DNA from: Candidatus Kapaibacterium sp.
GTDB lineage: Bacteria > Bacteroidota > Ignavibacteria > Kapaibacteriales > Kapaibacteriaceae
NCBI GenBank assembly: GCA_022842685.1
Contig: JALHPC010000004.1
Location: 37,916 to 101,915, forward strand
Length of the DNA stretch: 64,000 bases
Direction of reading: 5' to 3'
Shown here: one piece after another, positions 1 through 9,210 of the stretch
Layout of the letters: each line of letters opens with the position of its first letter
Numbering within the stretch: position 1 is the stretch's first letter
The notes under the pieces: generated by a model
The model's input: only the letters and a program-made list of their open reading frames with translations
What the model was told of the DNA's origin: nothing
Databases searched by the model: none
Program-made: the position numbers and the translations under genes

Positions 1-1
1 G

Positions 2-1231
2 ATAGGTGGGGGACGGAACAATACGATAACCGCAACAGGTTCACGTGGGTTCATTGGTGGCGGAGAGGACAATACGGTTAGCGGGCTCGATGCTGTTGTT
101 CTTGGCGGTGATGGAAATACGGCGTCGGGACCCTTCGCCGTGATTGGTGGTGGAGTGTCGAATGTAGCTAGTGATACTGCAGCATTTGTAGGTGGTGGTC
201 AAAGTAATTCCGCCTCAGGTGTGCGAAGTGCGATTATCGGTGGTCAAAGCAACGTCGCCTCTGGACTTCAGAGCTACGTGGGTGGAGGCCAAGGCAACAC
301 ATCGTCTGGCGTAAATTCAACAGTAGCCGGTGGCCTGTCGAATACTTCTGCTGGGCAAGGGTCAGCCATAGGTGGTGGTCAAAGTAACTCGGCAACGGGC
401 AACTTCTCATTTATTGGTGGCGGTGCAAGCAACCAAGCGACCACAGGCAGCCACTCTGTAGTTGCGGGTGGAGAATCCAACGTTGTTACGGGCAGCCATA
501 GCTTCGTTGGGGGTGGACAGAATAACTCAATCGCAGGGAATTTTAGTTCAATCCCGGGTGGACGAAGAATGACGCTGACGGCTGGCGCTAATGGCACGTT
601 CGGATTCAATGGACTTGATGCTGATATCACGATTTCCGATCCGGGCGCCTTTGTAATTGCCAATGCCGACCTCTGGTTGGCAAACAACAACAACACGACT
701 CGCTCCATTCGGTGGTACACAGCTCAGAGTACCACGGGAGCCTTTCCTGCCGGAAACACACGGTTCGTTTCGTTCGTTGCGCCCAATAGCACGTTTGGCA
801 ACAACAACAACACCTACACTTTGCCTGATCGGGTTGGTGCCTCCCAACAGGTTCTTCGCCTCTCCACTGCCTCTGCCACCGCTGGCACCATGGAGTGGGT
901 TGACGGCGTAACAACGGTTCGAACTGCAACAGTTGATGTCACTGCTGACAATCAGGCGGTTTCGGCGGCACAAATGGACAACATCACTTTGCTTAGATTA
1001 AGTAGCAATGGTGCGGCAGCAACACGTACTGTAACTCTCGCAAACGGTGTGACGTCGGGACACCGCCTTGTGATTAGATGCGTGGCTGGCGTGGGCAATG
1101 GTATTGAAATCGAAGAGGCCGCAAACGTCGAACTCAACGGAGCCGTGACGCTTGAAGATCGTGACACAATCATGCTGGTATGGGATGCAGCTAACACGCT
1201 GTGGATAGAGGTGTCGAGGAGTAATAACTAA
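2..1231 (+). CDS. Head-repeat surface protein, 3' part (start lies before the window)
   Basis: The reading frame is open to the window edge, so the N-terminus is missing. The first half holds about twelve copies of a 15-residue repeat of the form [IV]GGGxxNxAxGxxSx, which resembles the left-handed beta-roll heads of YadA-like adhesins and tail-fibre-like proteins. A non-repetitive middle follows, with Asn runs (NNNNT twice). The last ~85 residues end in MLVWDAANTLWIEV, a module also seen at the end of the next gene. No membrane anchor of the trimeric autotransporter type is visible, so export by another route is likely. It is a probable cell-surface or fibre protein and the exact function is unknown. 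Confidence 0.75.
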   Translation: MGGGRNNTITATGSRGFIGGGEDNTVSGLDAVVLGGDGNTASGPFAVIGGGVSNVASDTAAFVGGGQSNSASGVRSAIIGGQSNVASGLQSYVGGGQGNTSSGVNSTVAGGLSNTSAGQGSAIGGGQSNSATGNFSFIGGGASNQATTGSHSVVAGGESNVVTGSHSFVGGGQNNSIAGNFSSIPGGRRMTLTAGANGTFGFNGLDADITISDPGAFVIANADLWLANNNNTTRSIRWYTAQSTTGAFPAGNTRFVSFVAPNSTFGNNNNTYTLPDRVGASQQVLRLSTASATAGTMEWVDGVTTVRTATVDVTADNQAVSAAQMDNITLLRLSSNGAAATRTVTLANGVTSGHRLVIRCVAGVGNGIEIEEAANVELNGAVTLEDRDTIMLVWDAANTLWIEVSRSNN

Positions 1232-1259
1232 TGACCCTTCAAGAAAGTGAATGAGCTTG

Positions 1260-1267
1260 TATCTTGC
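1260..1267 (+). promoter_or_regulatory. Candidate -7 promoter box (TATCTTGC)
   Basis: TATCTTGC lies in the gap between the head-repeat gene and the gene starting at 1333. It matches the TAnn(T)TTGC box recurring before other genes in this window. No clear -33 TTG is seen. It would give a leader of about 65 bases and would separate the downstream six-gene run from the first gene. Confidence 0.35.
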
Positions 1268-1332
1268 ACCGTGCCCGTCGCAATCCACTTGTTACGTTTG
1301 AATGGCTTCAATCAACAGATCTGAGACACCGT

Positions 1333-2403
1333 ATGAAAAACTTCCTTGCTATAATAGCCATCCTCGTATTCAGCTCACCAATGGTGCGTACCCAAGACAA
1401 TGCGCAGACCTTCGGTGCAATACGACTCGAAGATCCGGCCTTTCAAGGAGCCTCAATCTCGCTTGTACCCCCTAGCGGCGTTACTTCATATAGCCTCGTT
1501 CTTCCAGCCAGCCTGCCAAACGGCACTTGGGCCTTACAGTTTACGGCGAATAGCGGAAGTGCAACTGGACTCTTTGTGGGTTCGCCAACAGGTAACACGG
1601 GCGAAGTTGCGTTTTTCTCGGCTCCCAATACGATGACAGGAACTCCATCGCTCATCTGGAATGCCGATAGCGTCTGGCTAACGTCGTCGTCGACCGCGCG
1701 TGTTGGACTTAGAACTTCAACGCCGCAAACCGCCCTTGACGTTAATGGCGATATTGCCATCCGCGAACTCAACTACACAACATCACTAAGCGGCACGGTT
1801 AATAACATCGACTTCTCTGGCGATGGTAATCGCCGTTCTTTTGTTCGCGTAGCAACTACTTCGTCGAATGTTTCGCTTACAGGGCTGTCCGGTGGAGTAA
1901 ACGGCAAGGTAATCACAGTATACAACGCTAGCTCGAACACGATTATTTTGAAACACCTCAACGCTTCAAGTGCTACTGCTAACCGAATCGTAACACCTAG
2001 TGGTCAAGACTTTCTCATTCCACCGAGAAACAGTGCCAATTTCATATATAGTTCTACCGACCAAGCATGGATTACGTATCAATCAAGCGGGTCAGGTACG
2101 GGGTCAGGTGGACTTGCCACTGAAACGAACATCACGAGTGCGACTACGCTTCCCACGAGTCAAAACTCGTATATCCGCGTAACTGGTGGGAATGATGACG
2201 CCGATGTCTATCTGGAAGACGGTCTGTACGTCGGACAAATCGTCATCATTGAAAACGCGATGCCAGGAGGCGGTGATGAATTCGATATTCGATCAGGTGA
2301 ACTTGCTCAAGGATTTGGCGATCTTGAAGTTGAGCGTGGTCATGCCGTAATGCTTGTTTGGAACGGAACACGTTGGGTTCCCATTCATACGGATGATGAT
2401 TAA
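1333..2403 (+). CDS. Secreted fibre-like protein with shared C-terminal module
   Basis: A 356-residue protein. I chose ATG 1333 over the longer frame from 1264 because it begins directly with a signal peptide (MKNFLAIIAILVFSS). Around residues 120-140 it carries GLRTSTPQTALDVNGDIAIR, a phrase typical of tail-fibre-like and T9SS-associated proteins, and it has a Gly/Ser linker (SGSGTGSGG) near residue 255. The last ~85 residues (ending MLVWNGTRWVPI) resemble the C-terminus of the preceding head-repeat protein. The stop TAA overlaps the next ATG (TAATG). Probably an exported surface component; no enzymatic motif seen. Confidence 0.7.
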   Translation: MKNFLAIIAILVFSSPMVRTQDNAQTFGAIRLEDPAFQGASISLVPPSGVTSYSLVLPASLPNGTWALQFTANSGSATGLFVGSPTGNTGEVAFFSAPNTMTGTPSLIWNADSVWLTSSSTARVGLRTSTPQTALDVNGDIAIRELNYTTSLSGTVNNIDFSGDGNRRSFVRVATTSSNVSLTGLSGGVNGKVITVYNASSNTIILKHLNASSATANRIVTPSGQDFLIPPRNSANFIYSSTDQAWITYQSSGSGTGSGGLATETNITSATTLPTSQNSYIRVTGGNDDADVYLEDGLYVGQIVIIENAMPGGGDEFDIRSGELAQGFGDLEVERGHAVMLVWNGTRWVPIHTDDD

Positions 2404-2795
2404 TGCTATCACGCCAGTTCATATTGCTGCAACTTACTCTGCTGCTTCTTGCGCTTGCCTGGTGCAATGCCCCTTCACAGACTCTTGTGAATAAGGGGGC
2501 ACTGGTGCATGTGGCCGAGAAAGCGATTGTAACCGTGAATGGCAATACTGTGAATAGCAGTGGCGTAATCCACGTGCGTGACAGTGCTCGCGTTACCTTT
2601 AATGGAAATGTTGACATTGAACAGGGAGGGTTGTACCTCTACGATAATAGCTTGGCCATCATTCGCAGGAATCTGTCGATTCGTGCTGCGGGAATATGCT
2701 ATCGCTATGCCCCCGGCAGCTTGCGTGTTGAAGGAACCATCTTTAACCAAGGCGACCTGTCGAACGAAGGCGAAATTGTGATTGGACGTCCGTAA
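2403..2795 (+). CDS. Small secreted beta-rich protein
   Basis: A 130-residue protein with a hydrophobic N-terminal signal (FILLQLTLLLLALAW). The mature part is a run of short beta-strand-like segments (VNKGALVHV, VNGNTVNSSGVIHV, DNSLAIIRRNLSI, GDLSNEGEIVIG), which suggests a small beta-solenoid. The same N-terminal style (LVN-G, NKG, NEG) opens the next two proteins, so these look like related surface subunits of different size. It starts inside the previous stop and overlaps the next start by 14 bases. Family not recognised. Confidence 0.6.
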   Translation: MLSRQFILLQLTLLLLALAWCNAPSQTLVNKGALVHVAEKAIVTVNGNTVNSSGVIHVRDSARVTFNGNVDIEQGGLYLYDNSLAIIRRNLSIRAAGICYRYAPGSLRVEGTIFNQGDLSNEGEIVIGRP

Positions 2796-4869
2796 TACCT
2801 TGCGCCCCCTTCTAACCATATCGAACCTTATGCTCATGGTGACTGCGGTCGCCATGAACGTTTCTGCGCAAGACCTGGTAAACACCGGCAATGGGAAGGT
2901 TACAAATAAGGGCGTTATCAAATTTGTTGAAAATACTGGCGCGTTCAAGAACGATGCTCCTCACGCCAACATCACGAATAACGTGATTGAGTTTCAAGGC
3001 ACGAGTAATGTCTTTACTGACGTTGCTGATAATCCAAGTGGTACGACGGCCTTGGGTAACGTTCCAGAATGGCGCGTGCCCGGGCTTGTGCGCTATACTC
3101 GTCCATCTGACGCACAACGCGTGCAGGGGCGCTACTACACGCGCCTAGAAGTGGCCGATTCAGCGCCAAAAACAGTTGCCGACAAGACCTATGTGTCGGA
3201 CACGTATCGCATCGAGAATAGTGGCGATCGAACGTACGAAGGCATCTTTGGCTATGACGGTACCTCTCCGCAGGAGTTGACCTCGGAATCTGGCCTTGGA
3301 GGAACCAACCGTTATCGTCACCTCCATCTACTCAACGGCCCGAAGCGAGTCGATGGAGCTGCTATCGTGCATATATCGAATGAGTTCTTCTCCGATGCAC
3401 AGTCACCGCTTCGCAACGAAGGCATCATGCGATGGGGCACGTCGAGCCAGGAGTACGGTGGTATCGACATCGCCGGTGGGGGACAGTTGTTTACGGGTAC
3501 AGGGCAAAGCGATCTGTTTGCCAACGTGACAGTGTTTCGAGGCAATCTTGTCATGCCAGATGGTGCCGGCTTGGCCATCGTACATGATGGCGCAGTGTTG
3601 TTGATTCGTGACGATGCCGCAGCGCGCCTTGCTCTTGGCGCTCAATCGCAATTGGATGTTGTTGGTGGATTCAGAAACGACCACGGACCGCTGTCGAATA
3701 CATCGTTTCATCCAACGTCGCTCGTCAATTACATCAGCACTCGGCCACAGGTGATGCAGGCAACGGCAGCCGACCACCCGTACGGAAGTCTGCGCACTGC
3801 GCGATCGGCCAAGACAGCAAGTGGAGACGTTTACTTAGCGTCGTCGCTATCGGTGAACGACGAGAATGTGACCATGGTGCCGTACACCATGTCAATGACA
3901 CGAGGAACGGCATCGTATACCTCGCTTGCCGAAGTGGTGGGAGCTATGCGACGTGTGTTCGATAACCCTGCAAACGAGCCAACGCGTCGATTCACGTATA
4001 ACAATGCCCAGACATTTGTTGAGTTTGATGACTTTCCGCGTGCTCTAACCCTGGACGTACGCCCTGCAACCGACCCCAATGCTTTCGACCCAACCACCGA
4101 CATTCGCCGCAAGGTAACCGTAACGAACGACGGCGCCTGGCGTGCCGGCGTTCGTATTGGCTACAAGGTGTCCGACATGCCTACTCAATGGGCTGCCGGA
4201 GCTGGCGAGGCGCTGCTGAAAATGTACAACGCCTACGCTCCTCCCGACAACCGTGCGCTGAAGCTTTCGCCCACAGTGCCACCAACATATTCGCGAGTGC
4301 CCCTTGCACAAAGCGATGGACTTGCATATCTGGAGTTGCGCGGACTGGCCGACACTGGGCTGGATAATGCACGTGTAGATAACGGCAACGACATCCTACT
4401 GCGTGGTGCACGCGACATCCTGCGCGCCATTACGTCGGGACGGTGGAGCAATCCGAATACGTGGGATGAGGGACGCGAGCCAGAGCCACTGGATCGGGTG
4501 ATTATCGACGGGTTTACCGTCCATGCCGGTTACGTGCGCACCATCGACAACTACGTCATTCGCGAAAAGTACCCCGACAGCATGGCCACGTCGGTGTTGC
4601 TTGGCACCACGCCCAATACGGCGTTGGTGTTTGGCAGCGAAGGCGCGTTTAACACTTTCTCGCTTGTGCCTAACGAGCGCGTGACGCTTACAACCAATCG
4701 TGTTGCACCTGGTATTGTTCCCATGGGCACCATGGATACCGGAAGTAATCCCATTGACGGTGGTTTGGTTGTCTATCCTCAGTCTACGTTCTTGGCTCCG
4801 AACCTTGTTGTTGGGCGCAACGCCACGGTATTTAATGCTGGCACACTCATCGTAGGGGTGCAGCCGTGA
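2782..4869 (+). CDS. Large secreted surface protein with SGRWSNPNTWD motif
   Basis: A 695-residue protein. The start is probably TTG 2782, overlapping the previous gene by 14 bases, since this gives a complete signal peptide with Arg residues before the hydrophobic core; ATG 2830 is the alternative. After the signal comes LVNTGNGKVTNKGVIKF, like its neighbours. Near residue 555 the segment SGRWSNPNTWDEG followed by DRVIIDG is a motif common in Bacteroidota extracellular proteins at the start of a beta-helix section. No catalytic motif was found. It ends by overlapping the next GTG (GTGA). Confidence 0.65.
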   Translation: MDVRNTLRPLLTISNLMLMVTAVAMNVSAQDLVNTGNGKVTNKGVIKFVENTGAFKNDAPHANITNNVIEFQGTSNVFTDVADNPSGTTALGNVPEWRVPGLVRYTRPSDAQRVQGRYYTRLEVADSAPKTVADKTYVSDTYRIENSGDRTYEGIFGYDGTSPQELTSESGLGGTNRYRHLHLLNGPKRVDGAAIVHISNEFFSDAQSPLRNEGIMRWGTSSQEYGGIDIAGGGQLFTGTGQSDLFANVTVFRGNLVMPDGAGLAIVHDGAVLLIRDDAAARLALGAQSQLDVVGGFRNDHGPLSNTSFHPTSLVNYISTRPQVMQATAADHPYGSLRTARSAKTASGDVYLASSLSVNDENVTMVPYTMSMTRGTASYTSLAEVVGAMRRVFDNPANEPTRRFTYNNAQTFVEFDDFPRALTLDVRPATDPNAFDPTTDIRRKVTVTNDGAWRAGVRIGYKVSDMPTQWAAGAGEALLKMYNAYAPPDNRALKLSPTVPPTYSRVPLAQSDGLAYLELRGLADTGLDNARVDNGNDILLRGARDILRAITSGRWSNPNTWDEGREPEPLDRVIIDGFTVHAGYVRTIDNYVIREKYPDSMATSVLLGTTPNTALVFGSEGAFNTFSLVPNERVTLTTNRVAPGIVPMGTMDTGSNPIDGGLVVYPQSTFLAPNLVVGRNATVFNAGTLIVGVQP

Positions 4870-6941
4870 GAACTGTTGTTCTGGCCATCGCATTCACGTT
4901 GGGCTCAATCACTTCATTGGCTCAATCCAGCATCCTCTCCAGCGAAGGTGTGATCTATAACACGGGCACTGTAGTGGTACGTGGCGACGCTATTATGTCG
5001 CAGACCGATATTGGCGGGCGCGTAGAGTACACCCGTAACGTGCCCTCGGACTCGCAGCTTGTTGCGCAGATAACCTACTTTGACGTCCATTTTGAAGGGG
5101 GCTCCGAAAAGCGCCTCAGCGACCCCTCGAAGGTTCTTATTGCCGGGAATCTGTTTTCGACGCGGGACGCGCTTACGCGTCTTGCGCTGAACACTAGCTC
5201 GCGCATTGAAGTACGTGGAACGATTTCGCATTACGGCGTCATTAATCCCGGTGCCCCTTTAGGATTGATGATTGCCAACGGTACGGTATTGCAGAATATC
5301 CAGGGTAACGGTTTTGTGCCGATGCTAACGCTGAACAATGCAGCCGGTGCTGCGGTAACGCGTGGTGGGGGCTTACGAGTTGGCGAGCGACTGGACTTGC
5401 AGTTGGGACGCATGCAGTCGACGGTAGCAGACAACCTTGTGGTTGAACGTGACGGTTGGATATGGCGCTCAGACGATGGCAGCATCGACGTACAGCCCGT
5501 AACAGATGATCGAGTGAATGTTCGGTACTATGGTGATGCGCGTGTCGTTGGCGGACCAGAACTGCCGCAGGACGACTTTACGTTGCGTCAGCTTGTGGTT
5601 GCAAATCGTGCTGGTGTTGAGCTTCCATGGAATACGCACGTCAACGACTCGCTGATCCTATTTGGCTCTATCTACACCGAGCCAGATATGGCTACACGCT
5701 ATACGCTTACGTTCACGCCTGCTTTCGACCCTTTTTATGATGAAACGCTGCCCGAAATCGATGGCATTATGGTTCGTACGGCCATAGCGCCGGGACGGGA
5801 CATTGTGATGAACAGCGCGTTTACAACGTTTGCTTTTGCCGATGACGCGGCCATGGGAAATGTTGCGCGCATCGAGCTGCGAAGTAAGCCACTCACGGTT
5901 CCTACGCCATTTTCGGTGGGCATCGACAAGGTTCGGAGGTTCTTTACGTTGCGGATGATGGATGGAGCAAGGGAGTTAGTGCCCGATGAGCGCTTTACGG
6001 CAACATTTGGGTATTCGTGGCGTGCGGACTTCGTGCGTGGCTATGATTCTGCTGCCGTCGTTGAGACCATTGCTGAACTCGCTGGCCGTGAAGACTCGCT
6101 CGTCCTGCTTCGATATAACGGAGAAAACTACGTCGAAGAAGGCACGTCGCAGCTTGCAACCTTGCGCTCTGCCAACGGCGCTTGGCGTCATAGCCGTTCG
6201 TTAGGCGTTGTTCGCAATGGCGACTATGCCATAGGCTTCCCGTCGTCGGCGCAGGCATTCATTCTCTATGCTCGACTGTTGCTCGAGGGAGCGGTTCGGC
6301 GAACGGGCGACGATGTGGCCCGTGTCATGAGCAACGATTTGCGTCAGCGGAACCTTGTACCAGCCACGCCTCCAAACGAATATCCGTACACGTTGGACCC
6401 TCTGTCGCAGTCCATTGCCGTACCCACCATGCCCGACAGTGTTGTTGACTGGATGGTGGTTGAGCTGCGCAGCGACGCAGGCGGTGGAACAACGTACTAC
6501 CGCACGGTTCTGCTTACCACGCAGGGTTATCTGATCGAACCAATTACGCATACACCGGTGGTACTTTCTGGCGTTGCGCCGGGTGAATACTTCATCGTAT
6601 TCCGTCATCGAAACCACCTGGCGGTGATGACCGAGGCACGCGAGCGGATTGAGCGCACCAATACCAAGTTCTTTGACTTTACATCGGGCGCTAACGTGTT
6701 CGGAGGCGCAGCGGCGCAGCGTGTTGTTGGTACTACCAATGGCAGTCGGATTTTTGCGCTTGTAGCTGGCGATGTAACGAATGATGGTGAGGTGCGCCGC
6801 AACGACCAAGACGCTGTATGGCAGCGTAGGACCATTGAAGGGTACTCGCTATACGACACCGACCTAGACGGCATCATTTCGACGGCTGACTGGAATCGCT
6901 CATGGAATAATCGAGGAAGGACCAGTGCCGTTCCTCGTTAA
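4866..6941 (+). CDS. Large secreted surface protein with dockerin-like Ca-binding end
   Basis: A 691-residue protein starting at GTG 4866, four bases inside the previous gene, with signal peptide MRTVVLAIAFTLGS. The N-terminal part repeats the beta-solenoid style of the two genes before it (SEGVIYNTGTVVVRGD). The last ~60 residues hold two EF-like calcium loops, DVTNDGEVRRNDQD and DTDLDGIISTADWN, as in dockerin type I modules, so it may dock to or be stabilised by calcium. A cohesin-like domain occurs in 16576-18861, but pairing of the two is only a guess. Likely exported and part of a surface structure. Confidence 0.65.
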   Translation: MRTVVLAIAFTLGSITSLAQSSILSSEGVIYNTGTVVVRGDAIMSQTDIGGRVEYTRNVPSDSQLVAQITYFDVHFEGGSEKRLSDPSKVLIAGNLFSTRDALTRLALNTSSRIEVRGTISHYGVINPGAPLGLMIANGTVLQNIQGNGFVPMLTLNNAAGAAVTRGGGLRVGERLDLQLGRMQSTVADNLVVERDGWIWRSDDGSIDVQPVTDDRVNVRYYGDARVVGGPELPQDDFTLRQLVVANRAGVELPWNTHVNDSLILFGSIYTEPDMATRYTLTFTPAFDPFYDETLPEIDGIMVRTAIAPGRDIVMNSAFTTFAFADDAAMGNVARIELRSKPLTVPTPFSVGIDKVRRFFTLRMMDGARELVPDERFTATFGYSWRADFVRGYDSAAVVETIAELAGREDSLVLLRYNGENYVEEGTSQLATLRSANGAWRHSRSLGVVRNGDYAIGFPSSAQAFILYARLLLEGAVRRTGDDVARVMSNDLRQRNLVPATPPNEYPYTLDPLSQSIAVPTMPDSVVDWMVVELRSDAGGGTTYYRTVLLTTQGYLIEPITHTPVVLSGVAPGEYFIVFRHRNHLAVMTEARERIERTNTKFFDFTSGANVFGGAAAQRVVGTTNGSRIFALVAGDVTNDGEVRRNDQDAVWQRRTIEGYSLYDTDLDGIISTADWNRSWNNRGRTSAVPR

Positions 6942-8238
6942 CGTTGCCCTTGTTGTTATTTGGGCGCTGACCTTTGTTGTCGTTTCACCACGTGCATCTG
7001 CGCAGAGTGTGCCTCATGCTACGGTGTCGGTAATCCCGGTGGACGATCCGCGTCTTGACCGAATCGTATTCGATCTTGAGATTACGAGGTTGTCGGACCA
7101 CTGGGAGCTATGGGGCAATGGTACCTTCCGCTTAACGAACCCCGTTCTTGAAGCTACTGGCGGTATCGACTCTTCACAGTTTACTGTGAATTACTATCCG
7201 TCGAGCTCGGCCCTGCCTATCGTGGGTTACAATGCTATAGCATTAGAGGGCTATGTTATACAGGCGGATTTAGCAAACGGCCGGCTCAACGTCTCGATAT
7301 TGAGTCCTGATGGCTTTTCCGACTGCGTGCGCCTGCCCGTAAAGGGCGTTGCTCTGCGCTTAGGGCGTTTTGAACTTATTCGTAATGACGGAGCGCAGCT
7401 GTCGGGCGACCTTCAGTGGGTAGCTCCTGAAGACTACTATCAAGCAAATGCGTTCAAGATTGATCACGATTCTGTTACAGGGCAGGGAGCGCAACGCAAT
7501 ACGTGGTATGCTTCCGACGACAACATACCGCTCGTAACGCGCTACGTTCGGCGTCCTCGTCGTGATTCGTGCGAATTGCTTGTGGTAAACGACTTTGCCG
7601 GGCAGTACATTGGTGACCTTGCCGTGCGCTTGCAGTTTACGACTGAGTGCGAGGTAAACGTCGACGGTTTCTTCATTGAGCGGGCACTCGTTCCTGCGGC
7701 TAATCCTACAGCGATGGTGTTTGAGGGACGTCCGAATCTTGACTTTTTGAATAACGCCGTTTTGCGTAGCTGCGTATGCCGAGATGGCCGTTCCTATGCA
7801 GACTTGTTGGACGGTGTCGAATATCGACGTGAGCTCTACGCCTATCGCCTGTGTTCTCGCGAGACCGGCACTGAAAATGTGACGTATCACGATACGATCT
7901 ACATACGAGTACCAAGCCCGATTATCTCGAACGCGCGGTTGTTGCAGAACCCGTTCCAAGATCAGACAACAGTGGAGTTCAACATCGACGATCGGTGTCG
8001 TGTCTCGACTGCTGCATACGATCTGGGCGGTCGACTCTTGTCGCGACTTCTCGATGAAAATGGCAATGAGATTCTTGATCGAGAGTATGCTAAGGGCGAA
8101 AAGTATACGGCAACGTTCTTTACACCTGAGTATGCCTCGGCAGGGATATACAACATTGTCATCATTGCAATCCCCGTCGACGAGCTTGCCATCGAAGAAC
8201 AATCGCGGGTAGTACTCAAAGCACAGCTCGTCCGATGA
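6925..8238 (+). CDS. T9SS-like secreted protein of the surface operon
   Basis: A 437-residue protein starting at GTG 6925, overlapping the previous gene by 17 bases. The signal peptide runs to about residue 27 (ASAQ). The final ~105 residues resemble a type IX secretion C-terminal sorting domain: NPFQDQTTVEFNI, then AAYDLGGRLL, then AGIYNIVII. This suggests export through the outer membrane and surface attachment. The gene is followed by an overlapping outer-membrane barrel gene, the same order as at 16576-19625. Substrate or ligand unknown. Confidence 0.65.
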   Translation: MPFLVNVALVVIWALTFVVVSPRASAQSVPHATVSVIPVDDPRLDRIVFDLEITRLSDHWELWGNGTFRLTNPVLEATGGIDSSQFTVNYYPSSSALPIVGYNAIALEGYVIQADLANGRLNVSILSPDGFSDCVRLPVKGVALRLGRFELIRNDGAQLSGDLQWVAPEDYYQANAFKIDHDSVTGQGAQRNTWYASDDNIPLVTRYVRRPRRDSCELLVVNDFAGQYIGDLAVRLQFTTECEVNVDGFFIERALVPAANPTAMVFEGRPNLDFLNNAVLRSCVCRDGRSYADLLDGVEYRRELYAYRLCSRETGTENVTYHDTIYIRVPSPIISNARLLQNPFQDQTTVEFNIDDRCRVSTAAYDLGGRLLSRLLDENGNEILDREYAKGEKYTATFFTPEYASAGIYNIVIIAIPVDELAIEEQSRVVLKAQLVR

Positions 8239-9035
8239 TGCGACATCGCTGCATTCTGCTATTCATCGTTTTGATGACGATGCCCCTTATCGTAACGGGG
8301 CAGGGTCGGCTGGTGAAGCCGAATATCGAGTCACTCGACTCGCTCATGGTGGAAGAAGAGTGGTGGATAGGGGGACGCGTTTACGGGCTTCTGCAGGCGC
8401 AATTCGGCCAGCTTACGGTGCAGTATGTTGGTGGTACGGCGCCCGGATCGACGCAGTTGAGCACCCCTCTAACGAACGGCGATGGATATGGTGGTGGAAT
8501 GCAAGCTGTTGTTGAGTATCGGGCACCAGATCGTCCGTGGGCATTCGTTGGTGGGATTGGTGCAGAGTATCACTACGCAACAGCAACCAGCAGCCAGTTC
8601 GTAAATCAGGGTATTTACGCATATCGGGCAAGATTCGAGGCACTATCTTCGGTCTTCTACCTGTCTCCGTCCTTCGAGGCGCGGCTTCGGTTAGGTCGCA
8701 TTGGAACCTTTGCGATGGCGGGCTTTCAGGTTGATGTTCCGTTGTCTGGTAATCAGGCATCGTTGTGGCAACATGAAGAACTTGATGGTGCAACGACTGG
8801 TGAGCCAGGATTTCCAATGACCAGCATCCGTTTTGGAACAACGATTCAGTATGCAACTCGCGTTGGGCTGACACTTGGTGTTGGACATGATTTTATGGTT
8901 GGACTTTACGGCTATCGGTCGCAGATAGTCACACCTTATCTAACCATGGTTGTAGGTACGCCTGTCACGAGCACACCAACATCATGGAATGGGGCAACGG
9001 TAAAACTTGGAATCATGTGGCGTACAGCCATGTAG
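8235..9035 (+). CDS. Outer-membrane beta-barrel protein
   Basis: A 266-residue protein with a signal peptide ending at TGQ (residue 23). The rest alternates hydrophobic and Gly/aromatic-rich strands typical of an 8-14-stranded outer-membrane barrel (WWIGGRVYGLLQAQFG, WAFVGGIGAEYHYAT, VGLTLGVGHDFMVGLYG). ATG 8235 overlaps the TGA of the T9SS-like gene, so the two are translationally linked; the barrel may anchor that protein. It is the last gene of the run. The family cannot be named more exactly from sequence reading alone. Confidence 0.65.
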   Translation: MMRHRCILLFIVLMTMPLIVTGQGRLVKPNIESLDSLMVEEEWWIGGRVYGLLQAQFGQLTVQYVGGTAPGSTQLSTPLTNGDGYGGGMQAVVEYRAPDRPWAFVGGIGAEYHYATATSSQFVNQGIYAYRARFEALSSVFYLSPSFEARLRLGRIGTFAMAGFQVDVPLSGNQASLWQHEELDGATTGEPGFPMTSIRFGTTIQYATRVGLTLGVGHDFMVGLYGYRSQIVTPYLTMVVGTPVTSTPTSWNGATVKLGIMWRTAM

Positions 9036-9114
9036 AAGGCAGTCGGCAGTTCGAATGTCTACAGTAATCAGAAATATTCTCGTGTTTACGGCGAAATCTG
9101 ATGTCTGAGGTCAA

Positions 9115-9136
9115 CCCACGTTTGTAAAAACGTGGG
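9115..9136. other. Perfect 9-bp hairpin with GTAA loop
   Basis: CCCACGTTT pairs with AAACGTGGG around a GTAA tetraloop (a GNRA type in RNA). It lies between two convergent genes and has no T-run after it, so it could be a transcript 3'-end stabiliser or a factor-dependent end rather than a classical terminator. Confidence 0.4.
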
Positions 9137-9184
9137 AGAGTAGGGGAGCTTCAGAATTCTCGTAGAACACGTGAGGTCACAGTG

Positions 9185-9207
9185 AACCCCGGATTCCCGG
9201 GGTTTGC
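9185..9207. terminator. Candidate bidirectional terminator hairpin
   Basis: AACCCCGG pairs with CCGGGGTT around ATTC, just after the stop of the minus-strand kinase gene and before a short TTTGCTGTTT stretch on the plus strand. It fits the end of both convergent transcripts, but the T-tract is weak. Nothing else is seen in the 175-base gap. Confidence 0.4.
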
Positions 9208-9210
9208 TGT

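Noticed and set aside
2..1231. Trimeric autotransporter (YadA type)
   Set aside because: Head repeats are similar, but the C-terminus lacks the four-strand membrane anchor; it ends in a soluble module.
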